Source: Acanthacorydalis orientalis
Taxonomy: Eukaryota; Arthropoda; Insecta; Megaloptera; Corydalidae
Reading direction: 5' to 3'
Assembly (NCBI GenBank): GCA_034766995.1
Contig: CM068315.1
Location: forward strand, 23,435,562 to 23,499,561
DNA: 64,000 bases
The notes below the pieces were generated by a model. That model had not been told where the DNA came from, made no database searches, and saw nothing but the letters and a program-made list of their open reading frames with translations. Made by a program: the position numbers and the translations under genes. Every line of letters begins with the position of its first letter. Position 1 is the first letter of the stretch. Of this stretch, positions 1 through 11,229 are shown one piece after another.

Positions 1-3
1 TAT

Positions 4-60
<57 letters not shown>
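1..60. repeat. (TA)n microsatellite at window edge
   Basis: Alternating TA with two phase slips (AA). It runs off the left edge, so its true length is unknown. Confidence 0.95.
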
Positions 61-64
<4 letters not shown>

Positions 65-99
65 TGTAAAAGTTAATAATGTAACTCTTACCAGAAACA

Positions 100-300
100 G
101 TCCTGATCTGTGGCTAAATTACTTTTAGAAATGAGTTTTTCTATACTTAAGGGTTCTAAAAACGATGGAATCGCCGTTGTAATACATATAAGCAGCAATC
201 AAAAAAGATGAATAACGATTTATTGAATATTTGTGATCAGAAATGTTTTGTATGTTTCATGGAATAAAAAAATAATTCGTTTATGAAAGTCTTACCAGAT
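100..300. repeat. Foldback repeat, core plus right arm
   Basis: The core (AACGATGGAATCGCCGTTG, about 160-180) is followed by TTATTGAATATTTGTGATCA and an arm ending near TAATTCGTTTATGAAAG. The same order occurs in the copies near 16.6, 23.0, 32.6 and 36.9 kb. No left arm is recognisable here. Confidence 0.5.
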
Positions 301-2640
301 AAACAAGTTTATTTTTATAATTATAAAAGGTATTTTTATATATTTTTTGGAGTAATAATAACTGTCATCCAAAATCAATATAGTCAAATAGTAACTAAGA
401 ACAAAAGACGACAAACTAATTATTCAGTTTTGAAATGAATATCAACGTTATAATCGTAAAAAAGAATATAAAACAATAATAAACGAATAATCAATAACGA
501 AAATCGCCGTTGAATGTTCATTTAATAGAAAAATACGAGTACGAATTCAGTATTGAACGCTTTTTAACTTTGTACATGTTTGTTACAAAAAAAATACGGT
601 AGTAAAATAAAATCTTTTCATATATCAATACCGTATATGTATAAAAGGAGCATCGAATAACTTTTCAACTCGTTTCTATGAATATGAATGGTATCTTTGT
701 ATTATTTCAAATTTGAACACAGACTCAATCTAACTTTTTAAATAAAAATCATTTCGAATCAAAGATAAGAAAACCTCATTTGAATATGTCAAGTGATAAG
801 ATATAGAAAATGTATATCTTCAGAATATCAGTCGTTTTTATTAAAACACGCAGAACGATTGAATCTGCAACAATGAAATGTTTTCAGCTTCCATTCTTTC
901 AAATCAATAAGACGTTCCGAACACAACTCGACCATGTGTTGTTTAAAGAGCTGTATTTTATTATTAGACCTCTTTATTATGTTTCCAAGAGTTGTACTAA
1001 AAATGTATATACGTTTTAAAATGTATATATGTGTATGTCAATTCGTATAAAAACAACGTGAAATACAATTGAAAGTGTGAGTCGTGTGTTTTATAAAGTA
1101 TAAGTGGAAGAAAAAAATAGCTTTCTCGACTCTCAAGTATGTCAATTCAGTACTCCTAGCGCGGAGACTTCTTTTAATTTAAAATGTCGTTAATTGCCAT
1201 CATGGCAGAGATTAATTTACGGACAAACTTATCACGTCGTTGAATGAAAAGCACGCGCAGCTCATTACGCATTATTAAAATTTTCAATAATACAAACGCT
1301 AATTAAAACAAATTACTCGCCATCGTTTAGGAAATACACTTGATCTGCTTGTTGGATCATAACAATTTGTTAACAATATTGTTAACGTGAATATAATCCA
1401 TCAATCATGCGATATTTAAGTCATGTTCTTTGTTCAAACTCTATATATTTGTACAAAAACCGTATGAACTAGAAATTACACATGCGAATTATATAATATT
1501 GATACTTATCAACATAAACAAAATATGACACGTAGATCAATCATATATGAATTTTGATTATTATTACAGGTCGAAAACGACAAAAATGGTTTGATTGATG
1601 GCCAATTCCGAAATGACGAATTGAATCCCTTAATTCCTTTTTTAATTTCTTTTTATTCTGTTCCAATCCGTACACAAATGAGAAACACCAGTGCCCAAAT
1701 ACTTTTCAGGATTTTCATTAATTGTCTTTTTAGGAATTAATTTTCAATTTATTGTTATTAGTTTTACACAGAGACCGATTAAGAAAAGAACATTTCTTCT
1801 TTTCGATACCAAATTTCGAATAATATAAAACTACTAATTATAATAACAGATGTTTTTTTTTTAAAAAAAATACAAACAATTATATAATCGTACTTATATA
1901 TATTTTTCACTAAGAAATAACGAACCGAGAATTATCTTTAAGTTTGAAACTGAACGCATGCAAATGGGAAAATGAATGTAAAGAGGAAAAGGATTAAAAC
2001 ACTGTTTATTATGTGAAGGAAATGAGAATGAAAGCCTTTATATCGACGATTGTAAAGGTGTAAGGGATTTGAGAGGACGACGTCAATGTGAGAATGGATA
2101 TTAGACTGGGTTACAAGAATATACATAAATTAAAAAGATTAACGGAATTTCAGTATTTCATCTATATAAAGAGAATGGTTCTTTATAATGACAGTACTAT
2201 ATTTCAATGTTTTTCTTTCTTTTTACGAATTGAACGAAACTGTTGTTTTTAATTTTGTATATAAACAGAATTCATCGACGAATCTCTTAATCTGAGAGTT
2301 TAAAATCAGTCTGATGAAAATTATCCGGTCGATAAGTTTTAATAGAAATAAGAAGATTATACATAAAAATGTTAATTTATTCGTATTAAGAAGAACAATA
2401 ATATAAGCAGTTTTATTTTCATACTTATTATTTATATCAACAGTTATTAATGATTAGAAATAATCATGTTCTTAACGAAAATTAAAATAAAACCATAAAC
2501 ATGATTTCAATTTCGTGCTAGCAGCTTAATATATTGTATAATGATTATGTTGGTTTTTATTGTGCAGTCTAATTTAACACAATTAAATTATAAAGATTAC
2601 AAAAAAAAATCTTTTCGATATTAATAATTAATATGAATAT
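300..2640. other. AT-rich region without recognised gene
   Basis: Only short chance reading frames are present. A more complex, GC-richer patch lies at about 1130-1330 (contains GCGCGGAG, CACGCGCAGC and several TAATTA-type sites). It has no sustained reading frame and could be a conserved non-coding element. Nothing else is recognised. Confidence 0.5.
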
Positions 2641-2649
2641 TATATTTTC

Positions 2650-2710
2650 AATCTGAGATTTTATATCTCAGCGTTCTGAAGATGATGGAATCATCATCGA
2701 AATTCCCAAA
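2650..2710. repeat. Foldback repeat core fragment
   Basis: Contains GATGATGGAATCATCATCGA, the most symmetric example of the family core in this window. About 280 bp of unrelated AT-rich sequence separates it from the arms at 2985-3200. Confidence 0.45.
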
Positions 2711-2984
2711 AGCAACATTTTTTAACCGTTATTATTTTGTTGCTGACACTGTTAAGAGTTCATTTGTAATTTTGATGTCTTGCTGTTATGCCTTGGAATT
2801 GTTTTTTGACCTAGACTTAATTCCTGATGTGATAAAATCTTGTTGTGTTTTTTTGTGATTTGATGATGTGGACAGTTTAGGAAAATTTTTAAAAAACCTC
2901 GACGTGTTGATAAAAAAGCAAAAATTAAATTTTTCGATATATCAATTAATGAAAATTTCCGACCATCACAAAATTTCCTACGAT

Positions 2985-3200
2985 ACAGTTCTGTCACTCT
3001 GTACAAATTAAGTTTCACAAATCAATTCTCTTCTCATTCACAAGTCATAAAAACTGTCATAATCAAATATATTCAATAAATTCTTGTTGAACGTTTTTGA
3101 TTGTTGTTTAAGGTCAAGAATGATTTATTGATCAGTAAACTTTCTAACTATTTTCTGAGATGGAAAAGGAATTTATTTGTGAAACAGAAACAAGATGTTA
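2985..3200. repeat. Foldback repeat, two arms head to head
   Basis: Left arm: CAGTTCTGTCACTC, then TTTCACAAATCAATTCTC, then ATATTCAATAAATTC. Right arm: ATTTATTGATCAGTAAAC, then GGAATTTATTTGTGAAAC. The arms are roughly reverse complements; the core is missing or displaced to 2650-2710. Confidence 0.5.
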
Positions 3201-3281
3201 ACAGCTGAAAAAATATTTGTTCAACTGAGATATGTCGTTCTGTAATTAATTTTATTTAACAGATTTTTCAACAGAATTGAG

Positions 3282-3283
<2 letters not shown>

Positions 3284-3338
<55 letters not shown>
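3284..3338. repeat. (TA)n microsatellite
   Basis: About 55 bp of pure TA. It abuts the left end of the mariner that starts at 3341. Confidence 0.97.
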
Positions 3339-3340
<2 letters not shown>

Positions 3341-4590
3341 CAGGTAACCGACAAAGTTCTGTCGCTATTATAACGTACAATAATTCCAAGAATTGTTTAC
3401 ACTTGTTATCGGACAAAATTCCAAGAATTGTTTATCTATAATATGAGCATGTGTTTTAAATGAATCTCGAACTGTTCACTTTAATTTAAAAAATAATTCT
3501 GACCCTTAAAAATGTCTGTGAAAAATAATGTAGTACGTGCGTGTTTGCTTTATGAAATTAAGTTTAGGACTAATGCTGCAGAAACTGCAAAAAAATTGTA
3601 CTGGAGGAAATACAGTTACATCAAGAACGGTCCAGAGGTGGTTTAAAAATTTTTCTACCGGGGATGAATCCATTAAAGACGAGATCAGATCAGGCAGACA
3701 ATCAAATTTTAATATCGACGAATCAGAGACAATGAAACAAATTCAAATTTAACGTGTCAACAGATTGCAGAATTGTTCAAAGTAAGTGACGGATCAATAC
3801 GAAAGCATTTACACAAAATAGGAAAGAGGTGGAAATTAAGTAAATGGGTACCACACAAATTAACTACCAATAAAAATTACAGCGTCTTACAATCTGTATA
3901 TCTCTTATTTCACGACTAAAATCGGAGAAATTTTTGGATCAAATTTTAACCACTGATGAAAAATGGATTATTTATTTCAACTACAAACGTACTCACTACT
4001 GGCTTTCATCAGGTGATCCTGTCCCATAAAGTCCTAATTGAAAGTTAACACCGCGAAAACTTCTTCTCTTTGTTTGGTGAACTTCAAAAGGGGTTATTCA
4101 CCATGAATATCTACGAATGAGTCAAACCTTTATGGAAAACATTTATAGTGAACAACTCCAACGAGTACACGATGCATTAAAACAAAAACAGACGGCACTT
4201 GTAAATCGTAAAAAAGTATTATTTTTGGGAGATAACGCACGGATATACGTTGCAGTAGAGATCAAAACAAAAATTATGAATTTAAGGTGGGAGATCCTAC
4301 CCCACGCCCCGTATTCCCCAGACATTTCTCCATCAGATTATCTCCTATTTTGATCTTTGGACGATCGTATGCGTGGTAAACAGTTTAACAATAAAGAAGA
4401 ATTAATGAAGGTGTCTACATTTTTTGAAAACAAAAAAACAGGTTTATAAAAATCGAATTTATTAATTACCTTCTCGCTGGGAAAGGGTTGTTCAATGCGA
4501 AGGTGGATATTTTGATGAATAAAGTTATTTTATGTAAAAATATACAAGTCTTTTTCTCAATTTATAAACGAGAGAACTTTCTTGGTTAAT

Positions 4591-4592
<2 letters not shown>
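3341..4592 (+). mobile_element. Mariner element, about 1.25 kb, decayed
   Basis: Both termini are visible. The left one reads GGTAACCGACAAAGTTCTGT (from 3343). The reverse complement of the right end reads TTAACCAAGAAAGTTCTCTC. They align over about 20 bp with few mismatches. TA dinucleotides flank both ends, and each end lies in a (TA)n tract. The length is that of a complete mariner. The enclosed transposase is broken, so the copy is non-autonomous. Confidence 0.85.
3512..4522 (+). pseudogene. Mariner transposase pseudogene (DD34D)
   Basis: Start chosen at the ATG giving MSVKNNVVRACLLYE, which resembles the N-terminus of irritans/HsMar-type transposases. Recognisable in order: helix-turn-helix region with VTSRTVQRWFKNFSTGDESI (about codons 30-60); a second HTH with QQIAELFKVSDGSIRKHLHK; KLSKWVPHKLT; then a catalytic block with GDNAR and HAPYSPDISPSDY. 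The last two Asp are 34 residues apart, as in mariners. It ends near EGGYFDE followed by a stop at 4520-4522. Several frameshifts and stops interrupt it between codons about 60 and 210. A mariner relic is certain; the subfamily is inferred from memory of family sequences. Confidence 0.85.

Positions 4593-4647
<55 letters not shown>
4593..4647. repeat. (TA)n microsatellite
   Basis: About 55 bp, directly abutting the right end of the mariner at 3341-4592. It is similar in length to the tract at that element's left end. Confidence 0.97.
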
Positions 4648-4649
<2 letters not shown>

Positions 4650-4653
<4 letters not shown>

Positions 4654-6248
4654 AATATATACTGATTAAATATAATATAAATGTCTTAAGAAACATATTT
4701 CTTAATATATAAACAGATTAATTTCGATATTTTTCTTAATTGATCTTTTGAAAGTAATTGAAATCAGTTTTAATTCATTTTTATTATGATTTTTGTCACG
4801 CACTTTCAATTTAAATAATTATATATCAAATATCTTCACGTTTATTTTTCAACGCTGAAAATGTTTCACTGTGTAAACATTTTAATGTATCTCAAAGGAT
4901 TAATCAATAAAGAACGATAGCACAAATGTAAAGTATACGAACATTTTATATAAATATACAAACATTTCTTGATATATTTGTCTGTGTGATGATTTAGTAT
5001 CACCTTTTTATTATTTATTGAAAATTCCGACGACATTTTTTTAAAAATTATTGGAAAAGGAACACATTAATAAATGGATATATTATTGTATTATTTTGTT
5101 CTTACTCATTGTTGTTCTATTTGTCGCGTTTCAATCAGTTGAATTTTCATTATCTTCAAGTAAATATTTTTAAATTCCGTGTTAGAGTTCAAAAACATTC
5201 ATCTAATGATAATGAAAATTGCAACTGGCCATAGAAATAAAAACTGAAAAGTGAATTTAAATTGAAAAAAGTATTCAAGTAATTTTAAGATCACTATTGT
5301 ACAGAATATATACTTATTTTACAACAAAATGTTTATAAAAAATATTATTAATACACAGTTCTAAGTAATACAGAATTATAATATTTTTTGCTTACAATAA
5401 AACCATCTTTTTTATAGTTTTATCAAAGTCAGTCTCGTTTAATTAACAGATAATTTGTTTGGATATTGGATTCATCTTTTTTTGTATTGTCTAATTACTT
5501 GTAAATCCAACACAGTTTTTACTTTAAATGTTAATCCATGTAGATAAACAATCTGTAATTGTTTAAAACAGTTTTATTTTTTTAATATTTTAAATTACAT
5601 TTTAAAATTCGAATCAACTATTTTTCACAGGAAAGTATAGAGATGTGTGTATAAAAAAACAAGTAAACAATTACACAGGTATTTTCAAGATCTCGTCCGA
5701 TTGAACCAAACTAATTGTATAAATTGAATAGTGCAAACATGAATATTTCAACAAGAACAATATCATCTTTCGCGACACAGAGAATATCGGTACGGCACAT
5801 AATAGAGTTCAGTAACGTAGACTGTTCTGTGTGTTCCTTGAATTCATTAATTTTAATAATGTCAGACAGTGAATGGAGCGTCCGCAGGCCTTACATAATG
5901 GACCATTAGGGATAAATTAACACATAAAACGGGATAATATGCATTACCATACGAAATAATCAGACCATCATTAGCGTTTTTTATCACATCGCGGGGAGAA
6001 TTTGCGAATTTTAAATTACGGACCCGAGTGGTCTTTTTCGACATATTTATTATCGAGCGGACGATAAATATCGATTTGTTTGTTTATTGTCGTGTTTTAC
6101 ATTCACTCCGTCCATTAGATGATTTTATTAGTTGCTTCTCGTACCTTTGGATACCGTCCGTTTAATCAGTGGTTTGTCAATAATCTGTTTTACATTAAAT
6201 TAATAATTTACATCTAATTACTTATTTCTAATCTTCAACGTACAATCA
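4650..6248. other. AT-rich region without recognised gene
   Basis: No sustained coding frame. The stretch 5860-6180 is less AT-biased and of high complexity (GGAGCGTCCGCAGGCC, ATATGCATTACCATA, CATCGCGGGGAG). It reads like a possible conserved non-coding element rather than an exon. The rest is low-complexity AT DNA. Confidence 0.45.
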
Positions 6249-6257
6249 CGCACGCAT

Positions 6258-6308
<51 letters not shown>

Positions 6309-6320
6309 CACAAACACACA
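6248..6320. repeat. Compound (CA)n(TA)n microsatellite
   Basis: CACGCATACACG, then a long (CA)n, a short (TA)n and ACACAAACACACA. It touches the left end of the element beginning at 6319. Confidence 0.9.
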
Positions 6321-7106
6321 GGGTTTTCTAATAGATATGCAATTTTTAAGAGGTTATATTTCACTGGTGCCACACTCGCAGCTGTATTTTTTTGATATTC
6401 ATTAAGTTTTGACATTACCATTCTTAGTTGTGACTTCGTATACAACAAAACGGTGCATTAAAATAATACAATTGTATTATGAAAATGATCGTTCTATAAA
6501 AAATACATTTCGTAAATTATTTATTCTCAGCATACTCGTCCATTTAATTTGCATAACAATGCTTCGATTAGAGAGTAAATTGGAAGAGACTGGATCGGTT
6601 CAAGATATAGAAAAACCAACACGTGTTCGTTGGTTCGGTGGAGTCATTGGTCCTTACTTTTTTGAGAATCGGGCTGGTAAAGAGTTTGCTGTGAATAGAG
6701 AAAGATACTGAAACACGATAACTAATTTTTATGGGCAGAATTGGATGATGTTAACCTGGAGGACATATGGTTTCAGTAGGACAGTGCAACAAGCCATACA
6801 GTTGGCGAAACGATTGATTTTTTGAGACAAAAATTAATGGTCGCGTTATTTTCATTATTTAGAAATGGAGACATTAATAGGCCACCGAGATCCTACGATT
6901 TATCACCGTAAGACTACTTTCTTTGGAGTCACATTAAAAAACAAGTGTACTCCAATAATCTTAAAAAAATTCTGATCTAAAAGTTGAAATCCGACGAGTA
7001 GTTGGCGAGATAGAATATTATACTTTTGTTTATTTTATAAATTAATTACAATTAAATGAAATTCTATATAAATAAATAAATATAAACATGCATTGATAAA
7101 AATGTT

Positions 7107-7110
<4 letters not shown>
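6319..7110 (+). mobile_element. Rosa-like (DD41D-type) mariner relic, internally deleted
   Basis: The left end starts CAGGGTTTTCTAATAGATAT. The interior carries a transposase with an internal deletion (next entry). Coding similarity stops near 7030. No convincing right inverted repeat is seen before the (TA)n tract at 7110, so the right boundary is approximate. Confidence 0.6.
6440..7025 (+). pseudogene. DD41D-type mariner transposase pseudogene
   Basis: The N-terminal part reads RCIKIIQLYYENDRSIKNTF, then KLEETGSVQDIEKPTRVRWF. This is typical of the arthropod transposases with an HTH of the DUF4817 type. The frame then jumps to GVIGPYFFENRAGKEFAVNR, so roughly 130 residues including the first catalytic Asp are deleted. 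In the next frame come DDVNLEDIWFQ-stop-DSATSHTVGETIDFLRQK and RPPRSYDLSP-stop-DYFLWSHIKKQVYSNN. The extended Asp-Asp spacing and DYFLW fit the rosa-like DD41D group better than DD34D mariners. A frameshift and at least two stops make it non-functional. Confidence 0.75.

Positions 7111-7141
<31 letters not shown>
7110..7141. repeat. (TA)n microsatellite
   Basis: About 32 bp. It separates the two rosa-like relics. Confidence 0.95.
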
Positions 7142-7143
<2 letters not shown>

Positions 7144-7770
7144 GAAAGTGAAAAATGAAAGACGGGATTACAAAGAATCCAAGAGCACTTGATCATCGAC
7201 AATTACATCCACTTAAATGTACTGTTTGGTGTGAACTAACGTATCAAAAGATTATAGGGCCTTATTTCTTTGAATATGAAGATGGTACTACTCTAACCAT
7301 AAACTATGCTCAATACCGTACGATGACTGGAATTTTTTTAATGCTATCTATTGATAATCGTCCACAGATGTGGTTGCTACAAGATGGAGCCACAGTGCGC
7401 ACAGAAAAACCTGATAGGAAACTTTTATGGGACATTTTTGGAGCACACATAATTTCAAGAAACAGCGATTTTAATTAACCTGCGTGTTCGCCTGATTTGA
7501 GCCCTTATGATTTTTTTGTTTGGTGCTACGTAAAAGGACATGTTTACGTCAATAAGCTAAAAACCATTTTGCAGCTAAAAACTAACATATGAGAAGAAAT
7601 TCCAGCGTTATATCTAAAATACTGAGAGAAGTGATGAAAACTACCTTAAAACAGCTCGATATTGTGAAGCCGAAAATAGGCATCGTTTATGTGATGTCAT
7701 TTTTCATGCGTAATCAAGAAAAATTCCCTATATTTATACTATACTTTGGGAAGTATAAAAAAGTTGAAAA
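7142..7770 (+). pseudogene. Rosa-like (DD41D) transposase, C-terminal half
   Basis: This second relic of the same superfamily starts inside the catalytic domain. HPLKCTVWCELTYQKIIGPY is followed by FEYEDGTTLTINYAQYRTM, WLLQDGATVRTEKPDR and SRNSDFN, then a stop, then PACSPDLSPYDFFVWCYVKG. Counting the stop as one position, the two Asp of QDGAT and PYDFF are separated by 41 residues, the rosa-like DD41D spacing. The N-terminal third is absent. Frame is kept from 7155 to the stop at 7476-7478 and resumes after it. Differences from the 6.4-kb copy show it is an independent insertion, not a tandem duplicate. The right boundary is uncertain; AACCCTATT at about 7880 is only a weak candidate for an inverted repeat. 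Confidence 0.75.
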
Positions 7771-7779
7771 TATTACGAA

Positions 7780-8540
7780 ACAAAAAAATATTAACGATTT
7801 AAACCCATTCGTTCTTTTTGAATCACCGTTTACATACATGTATGTATACGTGTGTATATGTAGTTTATAAAAAAGCCAACCCTATTTAGCCTGTTTCGTA
7901 TAAAAGAACATTTTATCTTTCAGTGCAACCTTCGTTGAAAAACTTCACGAGTTAAAAAGTCTGAAGACTAATTGTGCCTGAGGTAAACCTCTTTTTTCTT
8001 ACTTCATAGATAAATTGCAAACGGGGCAATAGACCAAATGAGTCTGTCGGCAAATTAATTATCTGTTACTTTTAGTACACGGCCTTAAATACAGGACACG
8101 ACACCAAGAAAAAAAAACACAAATCTCGTTCACTCGCACACTCTCGTACCATATACATATTGTGCTCTGGTACCTGAATTAATATTGTACGATTTATAGC
8201 GTTCTATTAATATAAAAGTGTGTATTGTAGTTGACGGAAAGGTCAATCGATTATATTTTCGGTTTAGGTTTTATATCAGAATTATGGCAGTAAATGAATA
8301 ATATTTAAAATTTAAAAAAAATATTAATTTGAACTCTAATGAATAAATTATCTTGTACGATACACTTTATAAAATAATTGTTATTTTAAAAACATATCTA
8401 GTTTTGTTTTTATTTACAATGTTTTAACTTTAATGCAATTTCCGAGACCTACTTTATAATTAAAAGCACTCGAGTGATTATAATGTATGCTATGCCGTAC
8501 ATATTTAATGATAATCAAGATCCTATATAGATTAATTCAG
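7780..8540. other. No recognised gene
   Basis: Unique-looking AT-rich DNA. 7960-8170 is slightly richer in GC (GCCTGAGGTAAACC, AACGGGGCAATAG, GTACACGGCC) but has no open frame of note. Confidence 0.4.
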
Positions 8541-8542
8541 AA

Positions 8543-8603
8543 TTATATATGTATATATCTATATCTATCCATATCTATCTATCTATCCATCTATATATAT
8601 ATA

Positions 8604-8651
<48 letters not shown>

Positions 8652-8663
8652 GATATTTATATA
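8543..8663. repeat. Compound TATC/TATG and (TA)n tract
   Basis: TATCTATCCATCTATC-type tetranucleotides grade into about 60 bp of (TA)n, ending in ACACACATAG. The open frame across it is repeat-driven, not a gene. Confidence 0.9.
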
Positions 8664-8931
8664 TATAAAATATAAACCGTTGAAAATTCAGATGTATAAT
8701 TTTTTTTAAACGTGTAATACAGGACTTTGAATAAAAACTAAAAATGTTATTATTATACAGTTATTATATCTGTAATTAGTAGAATTAAAGTGTAAATGTG
8801 TAAAAATATTTCTCGGAATATTCAAACGTCAAATTTAAGAACCTTATGACAATATACACACTTTTACGCTTTAAGAATCCATTTATTATTAATAAGTTCA
8901 TTTTTTTATACACAGACACACACATACAAAT

Positions 8932-8936
<5 letters not shown>

Positions 8937-8978
<42 letters not shown>
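8937..8978. repeat. (TA)n microsatellite
   Basis: About 42 bp; preceded by ACACAGACACACACATAC. No transposon is recognised at its edges. Confidence 0.95.
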
Positions 8979-8979
<1 letters not shown>

Positions 8980-9275
8980 TGAACAGAGAAATACTTTTAA
9001 AGACTTCACAATTTCACAATAACATACAGAATATAAAACTTATTTTAATAAGAAAAATATTATTTTACTCTGAAACTGTCATTTATCTTCAAATAACTAT
9101 TCTATTGAAAATATAACCAAATATTCTTCATTGAAAGTATTTAGTATTAAACGTAAATTTCGAATAAAAGTAACAATAGTTATTCCAGATTCAACTTGAA
9201 TAACTTTTTTTTAATAGATTGTTAAAAGCGTTTTCGTAACGAGACGAATTATTTAATATAAATATTTATTATTAC

Positions 9276-9393
9276 CAGAGAGTTCTGCCCTCTGATTTCT
9301 TTGTTCACCAACACCGCGTGTGTGGCCCTCCACACACTCAGTGTCGGTGAACGTTCGACGGTGACGTCCGCGGGAGACGTCTCGCTCGTTCCT
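9276..9393 (-). other. Candidate internal exon (exon-like GC-rich island)
   Basis: An island of about 118 bp, far richer in GC than its surroundings. On the minus strand it is bounded by a pyrimidine-containing stretch ending TTTCTCAAAAG and by CTCTCTG followed by GTAATAATA, a plausible acceptor and donor. Two of three frames are open across it. One gives SETSPADVTVERSPTLSVWR then ATHAVLVNKEIRGQNS; another gives RDVSRGRHRRTFTDTECVEG. I recognise neither. The AAAAG acceptor is weaker than the usual YAG. It could be a host exon, a transposon exon or chance. Confidence 0.3.
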
Positions 9394-9828
9394 CTTTTGA
9401 GAAATGTAAACCGATAAAGAAATAAGCGTTTTTCTTTCTTCACAAAGTTTAATGGTGCTAAATATGTTAGTTGACAACTTCTTAATCACTAAATGTGTTA
9501 ATTGCTAAGTACTAACTGTTAGGATTGTTTTATATTACTATGATATTTTCTTTTTGTACTTATATTGGTACAGTGTGTTTGGTGTCAATGACAACGCGAT
9601 GTATTTATTTAGTTGTTACAGTAAATCATTATGAAAACGATGCATCTTAATTTGTACTGGGATATTTCAATAAACGTTTTCTTTAATTCACTAATCTTTT
9701 ACCTTTATCGTTAACACTAACAATGTACAATGTTCACAATAAACGTTAATCAATCCAGTGCATTGCTGACAACGAGGCTTTTAATCGATTTGTTCTTATC
9801 ACATCTATCTTCTATCGATTTATGTCTA

Positions 9829-9831
<3 letters not shown>

Positions 9832-9868
<37 letters not shown>
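9832..9868. repeat. (CT)n(TA)n compound microsatellite
   Basis: TCTATCTCTCTC continues into (CT)n, then (TA)n. The same CT-to-TA transition occurs at 34.05 and 38.27 kb. Confidence 0.9.
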
Positions 9869-10378
9869 ATCACATCATCATAGAACCGATCAGCGAAAAG
9901 CGAAGAAGCAAAGATTATGAATCATAAAACATCACAGAACCGAAGAGATCAACGAAGAAGAGAAGACGGACCAATCAGAAAACAGATCATGCGATCTTAT
10001 CATACAATCAGAATACGAATAAAAGTCATGGCATAGGACCCTTGAAAGTCAACTAACGTTTTTTATATTAGAGAATCAATTCTCTTGAATACGAAACAGC
10101 TATTAAGATTACAGTTGTACAACTCTAACAATTAATTAATAAAAATACACTAATTCACAAACATTAATTATATCTTGAAAAATATTCACTCCTTTTAACT
10201 GTTCGAATAATTAACTTATAAATAATCTATAATTTATTTTATTCAAATATTGTTTGAAGAACATATATGCGATTACTATTTATAATTATTTGATTATCTT
10301 ACATACATTTTAACGCAATTTAATATCAAATAACTTTGTTGATTATTTCAAAAGTAATCATTGGTGGAAGTTCGTGCT

Positions 10379-10970
10379 ATGATCCAGTTTTTCAGAGCAA
10401 AAAATAATAGTACTGCTGAAATTCGTAGTCAACTCTGTGAGTTGTATGGACCAAGAGTTACAAGTAGCAGTAAGATTAGGTAATGGTATCATTCAGTTAA
10501 AGAAGGATGAACGAATATTCAATTGTAATGACAGACGATTTGATGGACAAAATTGCAAAAAAAATCAAAAAAATCGTCATCTTGCAATTCCACAATTATC
10601 TATTGAATTTCCAGAAGTTTTACGGTCAGTGATTTATGACACTGTGACAGAAAAAGTAGACTACAAAAAACTGTATGCCAAATAAGTATCAAAAATGTTA
10701 ATTGATGTACACAAGCGGAAATGTGTGGATTCATCCAACCAATTTTTAAAACAACAAGAAAATGAAAGAAACAACTTTCTTATCCACATTCTTGCAATTA
10801 TAGAAATGCCTCGCTTTTTAACGTTTTCAAAATGACAAATAACTAAAGACAGGTGTTACTTATTGGTTCAAGTTACAGGGCGTGGATTTTTTCGATACGG
10901 GAATAAGGAACCCGATACTAAAAATGTGTGGAAATCAATGGTGATTAAGTGGAAAAATAATGTATACATG
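10379..10970 (+). pseudogene. Mariner transposase pseudogene, catalytic core deleted
   Basis: Start at ATG 10379: MIQFFRAKNNSTAEIRSQLC then ELYGPRVTSSSKIR, the first HTH of the mariner type seen in FLJ37770-like proteins (known family resemblance). After a frameshift come MTDDLMDKIAKKI and FPEVLRSVIYDTVTEKVDYK followed by KLYAK (second HTH and linker), then VSKMLIDVHKRK. The Asp-containing catalytic blocks are missing. Near 10,880 only the C-terminal signature GVDFFDTGIR reappears, in another frame. It is therefore an internally deleted, frameshifted relic. No clear terminal repeats were found. Confidence 0.75.
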
Positions 10971-11085
10971 TAGATGTCTTTTGTCTCTAATAAATCATTT
11001 TCATCATTGATATTATTTTTCTTGTAATTGATGAACTTGGCTTAAAAATGCGCTTCTTATAAAAATACCAAAGCATAATTATATT

Positions 11086-11229
11086 TAAAAATAATGACAT
11101 TTTAAAAAAAAATAAAACCAGAGGAATTTCAAACTGTACTGAAGGTTGCAGAAAGAATCCTTTCTGAAACCTTCAGTACAGTTTGAAATTCCTCTGGTTT
11201 TATTTTTTTAAGTATCATTATTTTTAATT
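11086..11229. repeat. Near-perfect hairpin / palindrome
   Basis: Bases 11106-11155 pair with 11160-11209 across a 4-nt loop (AATC): 49 of 50 positions complementary, the one mismatch at 11148/11167. Weaker symmetry (AATAATGA on both sides) extends the palindrome to about 11086-11229. The stem contains CAGAGGAATTTCAAACTGTA. No recognised gene overlaps. Possible identities are a small foldback element, a hairpin-RNA or microRNA-like precursor, or a recent inverted duplication. Confidence 0.9.
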
